DNA from: Acanthamoeba lenticulata
Taxonomy: Eukaryota; Discosea; Longamoebia; Acanthamoebidae
Direction of reading: 5' to 3'
Length of the DNA: 64,000 bases
Assembly (NCBI GenBank): GCA_002179805.1
Contig: NAVB01000126.1
Span: 1-64,000 of the forward strand
Each line of letters begins with the position of its first letter. The stretch's first letter is position 1. The notes beneath the pieces were generated by a model, which was not told the origin of the DNA, did no database searches, and saw only the letters and a program-made list of their open reading frames with translations. Shown here piece by piece: positions 1 through 10,156 of the stretch. The position numbers and the translations under genes are program-made.

Positions 1-60
1 CAAACAAACAAACAAAACAAAACAAAACAAAACAGAACAAAACAAAACAAAACAAAACAA
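1..60. repeat. (CAAAA)n / (CAAA)n simple repeat
   Basis: About 60 bases of CAAA, CAAAA and one CAGAA unit lie at the very edge of the window, inside the intron that follows the exon ending at 88 of the PAK-type kinase gene (minus strand, so read as TTTTG). A-rich tracts like this are rare in the otherwise GC-rich window. No function is visible. Confidence 0.8.
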
Positions 61-2333
61 GACGAGGGAGATGAAGAAGGAGCGCACCTTGCAGGTGTAT
101 TCCTTGCCCTTGACCACCTCGGGCGCCATCCAGTAGGTGGTGCCCACGACGGACGCGCGCTTATCCTGCCCACCGGCGCCGAGCTGCGCGCCGTAGCCAA
201 AATCGGTGATCTTGATGGAGCCGTCGAGGCCCAGCAGGATGTTGTCCGACTTGATGTCGCGGTGGATGATCGGGTTGGGTCGCGTGTGGAGGTACTCGAG
301 GCCCTCCAGCACTACCTTGCACACCGTCGCGATCTGTCGCTCCTCCATCGTCTTGCACACCTATTGTGGTTGTTGTTTGTTGTCGCGGCTCGGGTCAGGC
401 GCAACACACACCAGCTCAAAGGACTGAGGGATGGAGCAGAACCTCGATGAGCTCGGCCAGCGAGCCGCCAGTGATCAGTTCCATGACGACCCACAGCGTG
501 CCCTCCACTATGTACGAATCGATGTAGTTGACGATGGCGTGGTGGTGCGACTCCTTCATGATCTGAATCTCGTTGATGATGATGTCGGCCTTGACTTGCC
601 TGTGCCCCGATCCCAAATCAGCACCACACCATGAGAGGCCAAAGGAAGGAGGCATGGGCTGCAGTACGCACTTGGACATGATCATCTGCTTGATGGCCAC
701 CTTCTTGCCCGTCCTTGTGTCGATGGCCGAGTAGACTGAACCCGACGCGCCCTGGCCGATGATCTCCATGTCCTTGAAGATGGTGAGCGGGTCGCCCTCG
801 GAGACGAGGTCGCGGATGTTGACCTGCGGACGTGCCGGCTGGGGCGCCGGAGCCGCCGCCGGAGGGCCGCCGGCCTTGGGCGGCTGTGGCCGCGGGGGAG
901 CCGGCCGCCCGGCGACAATGGGCGGCGTGGGTCGTGACAGCGTCGCTGTGGCCGCGGCACCACTTTCCTCTGCTGGCGGGGCAGGTGCTTCCTGAGGCAC
1001 CGGCGCCGGGACGGGAGCCGGTGGGGTCACGACCGGGGGCACCGGGGCGGGTGCGACCGGGCGCGGAGGGGCGGGCTGCCCCGAGGGGCGCATCGTGGGC
1101 CGCACAGGGGCGGGCTGGCCAGGACGCGGCGGCGGCGGGCCGCCGGTGGGCTGGCCCGGCCGCATGGGCGCAGGTTGGCCGGGGCGAGGTGGGACGCCAC
1201 CGGGCCTGGGCGGCCCGGGGAGTGGTCCGCGCGACAACGGGCCGGGCGCCGTGTTGGTCGGAGGTCCGCGCTGAAGCGGCATCGGCGCGCCGTTAGGCGA
1301 GGGACCGCCTGGGCCGCCTGGGCGCGGAGGAAGGATCCGAGAGCCGCCCGGAGGAGGCGGCATGCCGGGACCTGCGGGCGCGCCGCCTGGCGCTGGTGGC
1401 AGACCGCGACCGGGCGATGGCCGGCCGGGCGGCCCACCACGCCGCATGGGGCCACCACGGCGCACGGGCGGGGGCTGGTTGGGGCGCGGCGGGACCGCCA
1501 TGCCAGCGTCGGCCCCAGGCGCGGGCTGGGGCGGCGTGGATATCGGTCGCGGCGGTAGCGGCGACACCGCCGTCCTCTGCACGTGCTCGGTGGTGAGCGG
1601 GGCTAGCCCGGAGTGGGCAACGGAGGGAAGGAGGGAGAGGTACCACAGGTTCAGGCTCGCGAGGCACGGGCGGAGGCGGTGGCGCCTCGGATGAGACCTC
1701 CTCCTCGTCGTCGCGCGGGGGTGGAGGCGGCGGGGGCTCGACCACGGCAAAACTGGGAGCACCAGGCTGCGGGGGTGGCGGAGGAGGAGGGGCACCACCA
1801 CGGAGGAGGTTCTGCTGGAACTGCATGACCTCCACCAACGTCTTCGGGTCGGATTCAATTTCCTTCTGGCTGAGACCAGAGGTGCCCAGCATGATTTTCC
1901 ATTCCTCTGGCAAGCCCTGTTATGCAAGGCATTTAAAAGAGACATTTAGAAATCGAAGTTGGAGCTCTAATGATGAAATTAATAGTAAACGCACCTCGAA
2001 TGCTCCCGTGGATGGGTCGAAACCAATGTGCATTTCCCGTTTAAAGTTTGTCGGCCCTGAAATTGGTGTGGCATCCTCCTCTGCCTCCTTCGAGCCAAAG
2101 AAGCCTCCAACCTGGCCCCAGAAGCCTTTCTTTTTCTTCTTAGCATCCGCAGCCTGTTTCTTCTTGTCCTTATCTGTCTTGGCGCCATTGGAGGGCGATG
2201 TGGGAGCAACAATCATCGATCCACCCTTGGGGGCGGGTGTTGGCTGGAGGCCCATTTGTCTGTACAAGTCCTCCGTTTTAAGATCTCCCGCGAGAATGCT
2301 CGCCAGTCCGTTCTTCACTTCCGAATTATCCAT
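1..2333 (-). CDS. PAK-family Ser/Thr kinase with CRIB and proline-rich linker (probably myosin I heavy chain kinase), 3' part outside window
   Basis: Rac/Cdc42-activated kinase acting on the actin-myosin cortex. Exons 2333-1995, 1916-1644, 1576-672, 599-443, 360-88 give 649 in-frame residues; the C-lobe continues beyond base 1. A basic N-terminus precedes a CRIB motif at residues about 91-125 ([16 protein letters not shown]), which is split by intron 1 before GLPEEW. Residues about 150-450 are Pro/Gly/Arg-rich. The kinase starts near residue 465: glycine loop [13 protein letters not shown] lysine, HRDIKSDN catalytic loop, DFG and WMAPE. CRIB, very long basic Pro-rich linker and C-terminal STE20 kinase is the known layout of Acanthamoeba myosin I heavy chain kinase, and the projected size (about 780 aa) is close to it; identity with that gene is inference. 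The ATG at 2333 is the first in frame. It is divergent from the next gene. Confidence 0.9.
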
Positions 2334-2678
2334 GATTGCCACCTCGTGTATGTTGACGCGTTGTGTCGCCCAGCGGCGTGCAGCGCTCGATCTTGAGGCG
2401 AATTAGGCGCCGGTCAAAAGCGACGTGAAAGCGGTCGTCTTGAACTTAAACTCACCAAGGGATCAGCTGAAGCTGGGCGTGCCGTTCGTGGGCCTTCGCT
2501 CCGTGAATCCACCTTCGAAGGCACCTGGTCCTTTATCCTGTCGCTCTTTCGCCTGCCAACGTCGGCAGTTCGCTTGCGCTCTTTGCTGCGGGCTAGGATA
2601 TTTCTGGCCACGAATATATTCGTGGTGTGTCCATGAATAAAATTTATTTAGATTGTTGGCAAATCTCACCCCTACATC
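2334..2678. promoter_or_regulatory. Shared 5' intergenic region of two divergent genes
   Basis: These 345 bases separate the start codons of the PAK-type kinase (minus) and the BRAT1-like gene (plus), so both promoters must lie here. There is an AT-rich patch with an inverted ATATTCGTGG-like segment near 2610-2650 (ATATATTCGTGG and AATAAAATTT), but no recognised element. No additional gene is supported. Confidence 0.45.
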
Positions 2679-5600
2679 ATGGACGCCCAAGTCCGACAAC
2701 TTGCAGGCAAGCGCAAGTTGGAAGACGCGGAAACCGATGTCACGGCGCAATCCGAGCGCGCCAGATTGCTGCTCCGTGCGCTGCTGGTGATTCCCCAGGG
2801 CGAGCTGGACGACACGCACTTCGAAAAGTTGCAATCGCTTATCTCCTACTGCCAAGGTTCACTTCAGCTATTGCAAGCCTTTTTGCAAGTAGGCGCCATG
2901 GAGACGCTACAGGTGCTCCTTTTTGTCCTGTGAATGAAGCGTGCACTCTACGAATCTCAAGAGGAATAGCGCTGATGTTAGGCGCGTGACAGAACGGCGT
3001 CAAATCGGATGACTTCAGAATCGTGTCCGTGTGCTGGCGGCTGCTGGGCAAGCTGTGCCGTTCCGGCGGACGCACAGCCGCGGATCTCCTTACAACACAC
3101 GCGCCTCTGTTCGAGGAACTGCTCACGCAGGCGACCTCCGCGCGCGAGCCGCTCGTTCGCGACTCAGCCTTGAACTGTCTGCTGGACTTGACCCACCACA
3201 CCGAGGGGCTCCGGTGGTACAGACGTCGTCCTCCCGCCCTTCAGGCGCGTCCTAGCGGTCTCTAAGGACGTGCTTTGTTTCCCATTTGCGACAGGCTGGG
3301 CACACACAACAAGCGGGTCACGGAAGTGCTGATGATGGACTATCGAAGCGAGAGCCATTTTGTTGCTGACTCGGCTGTGGCGCTCCTGTCTGCTCTGCTG
3401 GCCAACGAAGGTAAAACGAATCCCATGGCCTAATTCGCAGCATCCAGCACCTCACTGTGATGCGTTGGCCGGCAGGTGGCGACGGCTTCTGCTTCCCGCC
3501 TACCATGAACCTGCCTTCTCTTCTGTCCGACTTTCTCGACAACCCGACTGAGGACTCAGACATCAAAAAGAGAACGCTCAACCTGATTGATCTACTCATG
3601 CAACAGGACAAAGGTTACAAATTACTGCAGGTACACATCAATCAAGACAAGATCGTCTTAATGATGACTTACGCGTGCTTTCTGCATGGGACAGCAACAT
3701 GACCTGCTTCGAAAAGCCCTCCCGTTGCTGTTTTCGCCCGACCGACTGGTGCGATCCAACTTGTTGGAGCTTCTCGAAGACGTGCTCGCCCAGGGCCACC
3801 CAGAACTGCTGGCCGAGAACGGCTCAGAAGACCCCGAACAAGGTGTGTTACGCTCGCCCTTCTTGTGTAACGGAAACCGGGCACGCATGACCAGCCGTGG
3901 CTCACTTTCGACTCCAACAGCGGCCGTTCAAGTCATGCACGACTGCTTCTGGTCCTTGTTCGCGGCGCCCGAGGGAGAGGATAAGGACGAGCCGCGCACC
4001 GTGCTTCGGCACCGCACGTACGTGTACACTGCGCTCGAGCTCGTTGCGGTGCTGGCACGATGGCCGTCCGACGCCGGCCGCGCGTTGGTCTCGTCGGTCT
4101 TCCTGGTCCTGGCCGGCCTCTGCCAGGGCGCTCCGGCCCTACAGGCGGACCCGCTGGTCGACTTCCTCGCCCGGTGCCATGCGCTCCTGGTGTACAAGGC
4201 TCTCCATGTGTCCTCGGTCCTGGTGTCGCATTACGCCAGCTACGCTCATGTACTTGAGGTGAGTCTTGCCCATCCAGCTTCCGCGTTGGTGTTTTGTGCA
4301 ACTGCATTACCCTCTGCATTGGCAGAAAACCGAGTGGATGACGTGGCTCCTGCACCTACTGGAGATGCACGGGAAGGGCGAAGAGGGGTTTGCGCACGTT
4401 GAGGACCCTCGCGCCATCAAACTTGCTCTCGAGATCCTCCTTCGGTACGCGCACCAGTCAACCAACCAGCCACAGGCCAACCTCGAGACCGAACAAGCTT
4501 AAAATATTTATTCTTGTCGGCTTGTTGGCAGGTTCCCACAGGACCAGTGGGCCCGGCGGCTGAAATGGACCGAAGAGGGGGAGGGGAAGACCAGCGCGCT
4601 GGTCTCGCCGGGCTTTCCCTCGATCCTGCGGCTCATACGCCAGACCACCGACCGAGCGGTGCTCATGGCCGCGCTCAAGCTGCTGCAGACCCTGCTTGCC
4701 GAGCCCATAATTAGACCCGTTCTGCTGCAAGATAAGGTATGGTCCTCCTCCGCGAAGAAGGCAAGCTCTTTCTTACGCTCCTCGCTCTCTTCGCCCGCCT
4801 CTCCACTCGTAGAGCTTCGCGCAGGAGCTGAACGCCGCGATACGCGCGCTGGCGGCCGATTGGAACTGGGAACTGCGCGAGTCGGTGACCACGTTTGTGG
4901 CCTCTTTCTTTGGCCCGGGCACTGCGAGTGAGGACAACTTGCTGGTAAATCGAGCGCATATTATCATGGTGGCTTATCCGCTTGAGCAATTTCTCAAACT
5001 CACGTGCCGTGGCACATAAACACAGGCTCGGACCTACGCCATAGACCACGATCTCCACGGCTTGGTGCTGGAGAAGCTCCGCGACAGTGAAAGCTACGTG
5101 CGGGCCGCCGCGTTGACCACCCTGTCTTCGATCACCAAGACGAACGAAGGCTGGCGCGCCGTGGTAGAGTCGTCCCCCGACGCCGTGAATCTTGTCTTCG
5201 CCGCCCTTGCCGACACCGAGGCCTTTGTCAAGAGGTAGCTCCCTTGTGCTTGTGGGAAAAAGGGCAGGACTAACCTTCATGTTCCACTTGCACGCCCGCC
5301 AGAGCCGCACTGGAGCTGCTTGGGTCGTGGCTCGCCCACCGACACACGCTGGGCGTGCTTCGCGTGGCTGTTGAGCAAGCCGACCAGAAGACCGACTTTC
5401 GGTAGTGACGCGTTCCTCTCCATCCTTTTTCCACGCGCAGAACACGAACTCACACTGTGGCACAGGCAACAGATTGCCGCGGCGATGCACGACTTTGATT
5501 GGGAGGTCAAGTTGCGCGGTGTGCGATTGCTGCACGCACTCCTGGTCATGACGCAGCCACTGCTTTACATCGACGATGGCGCCGCTTCTCCCTCGGCAGA

Positions 5601-5997
5601 GACCAAGAAGCGCCGACTGGGCAGCACGGCCGAAGACAAAGACGAGAGCGAAAACGACTTCAGACAAAGGACATCACTTGCTCTGTTCGTTGCGTTTGAC
5701 GGCGACCAACTACTGGTGAGTGCGCTCAAGGACTATGAACGTTTGGTGCGGCTCGAAGCCGCCACTCTGCTCGCTTCTGTGCGTGCCAAGGTTCCTGCCT
5801 CGACGGAAGCTGCAAGTGAGGAGGAGAGGCGAATGGTCATTTTCTGGCGGAGCGTGAGTGAGGCCGATCTCGAGTCCATCGCACGCGAAGCCGGGCCGCG
5901 TAGAGATGAAGAGGAGGACGATTTCCTGACACGACACCTCAATGCGCCCGCCGTGGATCCCGCCGTGGAGCAGCCCTTCCTCGACTGTCCCTTCTGA
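2679..5997 (+). CDS. HEAT-repeat protein resembling BRAT1 (ATM activator / Integrator INTS9-INTS11 partner)
   Basis: Alpha-helical repeat protein of about 837 aa, close to human BRAT1 (821 aa). Exons: 2679-2912, 2993-3213, 3295-3410, 3476-3630, 3695-3842, 3933-4258, 4326-4444, 4532-4736, 4813-4944, 5026-5234, 5303-5401 (end uncertain), 5441-5997. Repeated helical pairs such as SYVRAAALTTLSSI and DWEVKLRGVRLLHALL are HEAT-like; no catalytic motif. The N-terminal segment (DDTHFEKLQSL) and the DWEVKLRG repeat resemble BRAT1 as I remember it. The protein ends in FLDCPF, like the short cysteine-containing tail by which BRAT1 occupies the INTS11 active site. One junction is odd: GT at 5402 with AG at 5439-5440 loses the frame by one base, so either a GC donor near 5352 is used or there is a frameshift. 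A generic HEAT protein remains possible. Confidence 0.6.
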
Positions 5998-6069
5998 TGA
6001 AGAAGAGAGAAAAAAGACAAATAAGAAAACGCAATGCCAACGGCAGCAGGTTTTTTTTCTCAGTTCGAG

Positions 6070-7584
6070 ATGGAGCGCAAGGGAAGGAAGGCAACAGCTG
6101 CGGAGGAGGGTCGATCGCGCCACGGAAAGGCACGAGGAGGCGGCGGAGGCGGCGCGAAAAGTCGCAAGTACGCTTGGCCAAGCTTCCAAGATAATCCATC
6201 ACTTTCATCTAATCTCGAAACAATTTCTGCAGGTATCAAAAGCCGTCACGCTCAGTGCGCGGGCACGCAGAGTATGCACGAGGCATTGAAGAGGATGAAG
6301 AGGGCAAGGTCGTTCACTTTCCTATCCATCTCGCAATGTGGGTACGGCAGCCTTTGATAGCACCGCATCGTTCAGCACTGGTTTGATTGCGACTGCGTCG
6401 TGCAAAAACAGGACTTTGGGCAATGCGACGGCAAGCGCTGCACAGGCCGCAAACTCTGCCGGCTAGGTTACATGAAGGACATGCGCGTGGGGCAGAGCTT
6501 CCGAGGAGTTGTACTCAGGTACGCCCACACCACGATGACCTGCTCAAGCTTTAGTGCTCACTTTATTCTTGCATGCATAAAACTGCAGCCCCATGGGAGA
6601 ACGGTCCGTGTCTGCCGAGGACAGGGAGCACGTTATTGCTTCCGGCATCTCTGTGATCGACTGCTCGTGGGCATTGATCGATTCCATCCCGTTCAGCAAG
6701 CTGCGCGGTGGCTTTCATCGACTGCGTACCGCACCAACCTCCCTTGTTGTGGTGTGGGAAGGCGAATAAGTCTCACCAGGAACTCGTTTGTGTGCGCAGT
6801 GCCGTTCCTCGTGGCGGCCAATCCAGTCAACTATGGGCGCCCGCTGAAGCTATCGTGCGCGGAGGCAGCCGCGGCCACACTCTACATCACCGGATTCAAG
6901 GAAGAGGCCGAGCAAGTAATGAGCAAGTTTAAGTGGGGGCACGCCTTCTTCGATGTCAACAGGCACCTTTCCCATCTGTCCTTTGACTCGTTTCATCTGG
7001 TGTCACTCACGCTCGCCGACTGGCAACAGAACGCTGCTGGACCGGTACGCGGCCTGCGCCAACAGTGCTGAGGTGGTGAAGGTGCAGAACGAGTGGATTG
7101 AGGCCTGTGAGAAAGAACAAGCAGACAAGCATGCCGGTACATGTCCTCTGGACTCGCGACTGAGCCCATAATTCTTTGGGGTCCACTCTGCTGACACGCT
7201 ATGCGCATGACAGCTGGCGATGATGATGACTTGTTGATTGCCAACCCCAACCACGCCAATCGCGGTCCCACCGGCGGTGATGACGATTCTGACGATGAAG
7301 ATGACGATGACGATGACGATGACGATGAAGATGATGAAGACGAAGAAGAAGAAGATGAGGACGACGAGGACGACAGCGAGGAGGAAGGTGATGACGATGA
7401 CGATGATGACAATGAAGAGGACACCAGCGAGGAAGGAAGCAGTGAGGACAGCGAGGAGAATGAAGATGAAGGCAAAGGCGACAGAGGCGTAGACAAGGTG
7501 GCGAAGAAGATGAAAAAGGCAACGATCGGTTCAGCTCGCGGTGGACGGGGCCGCGGGGGCAGAGGTGGGCGTGGCCGGCGGTGA
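6070..7584 (+). CDS. TSR3: TSR3, 18S rRNA aminocarboxypropyltransferase
   Basis: Transfers the 3-amino-3-carboxypropyl group from S-adenosylmethionine to the hypermodified pseudouridine of 18S rRNA (m1acp3-psi) in late 40S maturation. Exons 6070-6167, 6233-6341, 6412-6518, 6589-6725, 6800-6962, 7030-7136, 7214-7584 give 363 aa, exactly in frame. Family landmarks in order: [70 protein letters not shown]. The last exon adds an Asp/Glu run of about 80 residues and a Gly-Arg tail ([15 protein letters not shown]), an extension also seen in shorter form in other TSR3 proteins. Intron 5 (6963-7029) uses a GC donor; only this junction gives the conserved NRTLLDRY. The gene starts 72 bases after the preceding stop codon, on the same strand. 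Confidence 0.95.
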
Positions 7585-7758
7585 CTGGCCACGTCAGCGG
7601 GTAAAGAAAAAGGAATTCTACCCTGATTTCCTATTCGTTTCCTCTCCAGCAGAACGGGAGCTGGCGGTTTTTCAACTGTGTTGGGAGAGAACATCCGAAT
7701 CGGGATTGACACAGCAAGAGAAGAGCGAGCAGAGATCATCACACAACGATCAGCGGTC

Positions 7759-10045
7759 ATGAGCGAAGGAGGCAAGATCAACGTTTCTATTAAGAGCTCT
7801 CACGGCGAGAAGCTGGTGGTGGAGGTGGACCCCACTGCCACGGTGTTGGAATTCAAGCAGATTTTGCAGGAGAAGACCAACATCCCACCAGAGCAGCAAA
7901 GATTGATCTTCGGCGGACACGTGCTCAAAGATGCTAGAACTGTGGAAAGTTATGGTGCGTTTTCCAAGATCTCTGATGAGACCTTGCAGGTTATTCACCA
8001 ACGGCTGTGGTGTTTGTTCGCTTGCTGCCACGTGGGAACAGCTATCAAGGATGGCTTTACCGTTCACCTTGTTCGAGGAGCGAGCAACAACATCGCGCAG
8101 CAAGCTGCCCCGCGGCCTGCACCTGCCGCGGCGCCTGCCGCGGGTGGTGCGGCGGCGTCCACAAACCCTTTCGCCGGCCTCGGCGGTCTTGGTGGTGGGC
8201 TGGGCGGCCTCGGTGGTCTTGGCGGAGGGGCTGACCTGCAGCAGATGTACTCGCAAATGATGCAGAACCCACAAATGGTTCAGCAGATGATGAACAACCC
8301 GATGGTCCAACAGATGATGAACAATCCCGAGCTGCTGCGTACTATGATGATGAGCAACCCTCAAATCCGCCAGATCATCGAGAGCAACCCTGAGGTCGGC
8401 CACATCCTGAACGATCCCAACACTCTTCGCCAGATCATGCAGGCGCAGTCCAACCCAGAGATCATGCGCGAGCTTCAGAGGACCACCGACCGAGCAATGA
8501 GCAACATCGAGGCCCACCCTGAGGGCTTTAACGCTCTTCGTCGGCTCTACACCACCATTCAGGAACCCCTCTACGAAGCCACCCAAGCGCAGACGCAGCA
8601 GCAAGCCGGCTCTACCAACCCCTTCGCCAGCCTCCTCGGCGGCGCCACCGAGCAGCCTACCACCACACCCAACTCTGCTCCTCTTCCCAACCCTTGGGCT
8701 CCTGGTACAGCTCGTCTCTCACCTTTTGTTCTCTCATCCCCTCTGTAGATCGTCTTGCTTAGCGTACCTATGTTGAATGCAGGCGGTGCTGCTCGTCCCG
8801 CTGCTGCTCCTGCCGCTGCGGCGCCGACCGCTGCCGCAGGACAGAATCCGTTCGCAAGTACGTTGTACAACGACTTGATAGCTTTCAAACAGCTCGCCAA
8901 CGGCTCACGTGTGTCCTGCATGTAGGCCTAGCGGGTGGCTTGGGCGGCCTGGGTGGTGGAGGCATGGGCGGTCTTGGCGCCATGGGCATGACCCCTGATC
9001 AAATGAGCACCATCATGCAGAACCCTATGGTTCAACAAATGATGCAACAGATCTTCTCCAACCCCGAGACCGTTCAACAGGTACCTGCTCGCTACTTCTG
9101 CTCGTCCTCGTTGCCTTTGTTACGCCTCTGACTGACTAGAGTCTGCTATTGTGTTGACCAGATGATGAGCTCGAATCCGATGGTGCAACAGATGCTGCAA
9201 ACCAACCCACAGATGCGTGAGATGCTTCAGAACCCCGAGTTCCTTCGGCGGTTCGCCGATCCTCAGACTCTGCAGGCCGTGATGCAAATGCAACAGGCCA
9301 TGTCGCAGCTTCAGAGCTCCTTTGGCGGCAGGTGCGTGTGCACGTCGTTTGCCCTCTCGACCTTTCTTGTTGAGGGATCCTTGGTCTCATGACAAGTTGC
9401 TTCATACAGTGCTGCTGGTGGCCTTGGAGGCTTCGGTTCCTTTGCTCCCGGCGCGTTCGGATTCCCACCTGCTCCTGGCGCTGGGGCCACTGCTGCCACT
9501 GCTGCCACTCCCTCCTCGACGACCACTCCCGCAACGCCCAGCTCGACGCCACCAACTGGTGCTGCGACAGCCACTGCCGGGTACGTTTGCATGTCTCTCT
9601 CCTTCCTATGCAACGTTGTTGCGGCGGCTTACACCCTCGAACATCATCCAGAGGCGCCGCGACTCCAACTGCGGCCACAGGCGGCGACCAGGCGGCGCTC
9701 AACCCGATGATGCAAATGCTGCAGCAGATGATGGGCGCTGGTGCCGGAGCCGGCGCCGGTGGCTTTGGTGGGCTGGGCGGTCTGGGCGGTCTGGGCATGA
9801 TGTCCCCACCGGTCACGAGTACGTAGTGCCGTCTTTTCTCCTCCTGGCGGCGAAAGCTTGCTCACGCGGGCGTCTTGTCTGTTTGTTTGTTTTTGAAATC
9901 AGACCCGCAAGAGGCCTACAGAGAGCAGCTGCAGCAGCTGAGGGATATGGGCTTCATCAACACGGAAGCCAACATTGCAGCCCTCCAGGCGACTGGCGGC
10001 AACGTCAACGCGGCCGTGGAGCGCCTGCTCAACCAGCTTGGTTAG
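7759..10045 (+). CDS. UBQLN: Ubiquilin / Dsk2-type UBL-STI1-UBA shuttle protein
   Basis: Carries ubiquitinated or misfolded clients to the proteasome. Exons 7759-7954, 8042-8704, 8783-8857, 8926-9080, 9162-9331, 9410-9580, 9652-9818, 9903-10045 give 579 aa in frame. UBL at residues about 5-78 ([31 protein letters not shown]), a Gly/Leu linker, then two STI1-like blocks rich in Met-Gln-Asn-Pro ([31 protein letters not shown], later [18 protein letters not shown]), low-complexity Gly/Ala/Thr, and a C-terminal UBA ([21 protein letters not shown]). All hallmarks of ubiquilin are present, with four Asn-Pro-rich STI1 units. The start codon sits in GGTCATGAG following a stop-rich region. An AATAAA-like ATAAAAT follows the stop at about 10110. 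Confidence 0.96.
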
Positions 10046-10156
10046 ACGTTGCACAACCTCGTTTTCCCAGCACAGAACACATCTTTTCTTTCTTTTTTCG
10101 TTTTTGTTGGATAAAATTGTATTTCAATTTTACATTTTTAGTGTAAAAGGAAGAAG

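Noticed and set aside
6993..7781. Long Ser-rich open frame on the minus strand
   Set aside because: It is the antisense of the Asp/Glu-rich tail of TSR3 (GAT/GAC/GAG repeats read as ATC/GTC/CTC and TCA/TCG/TCC), with no family match.
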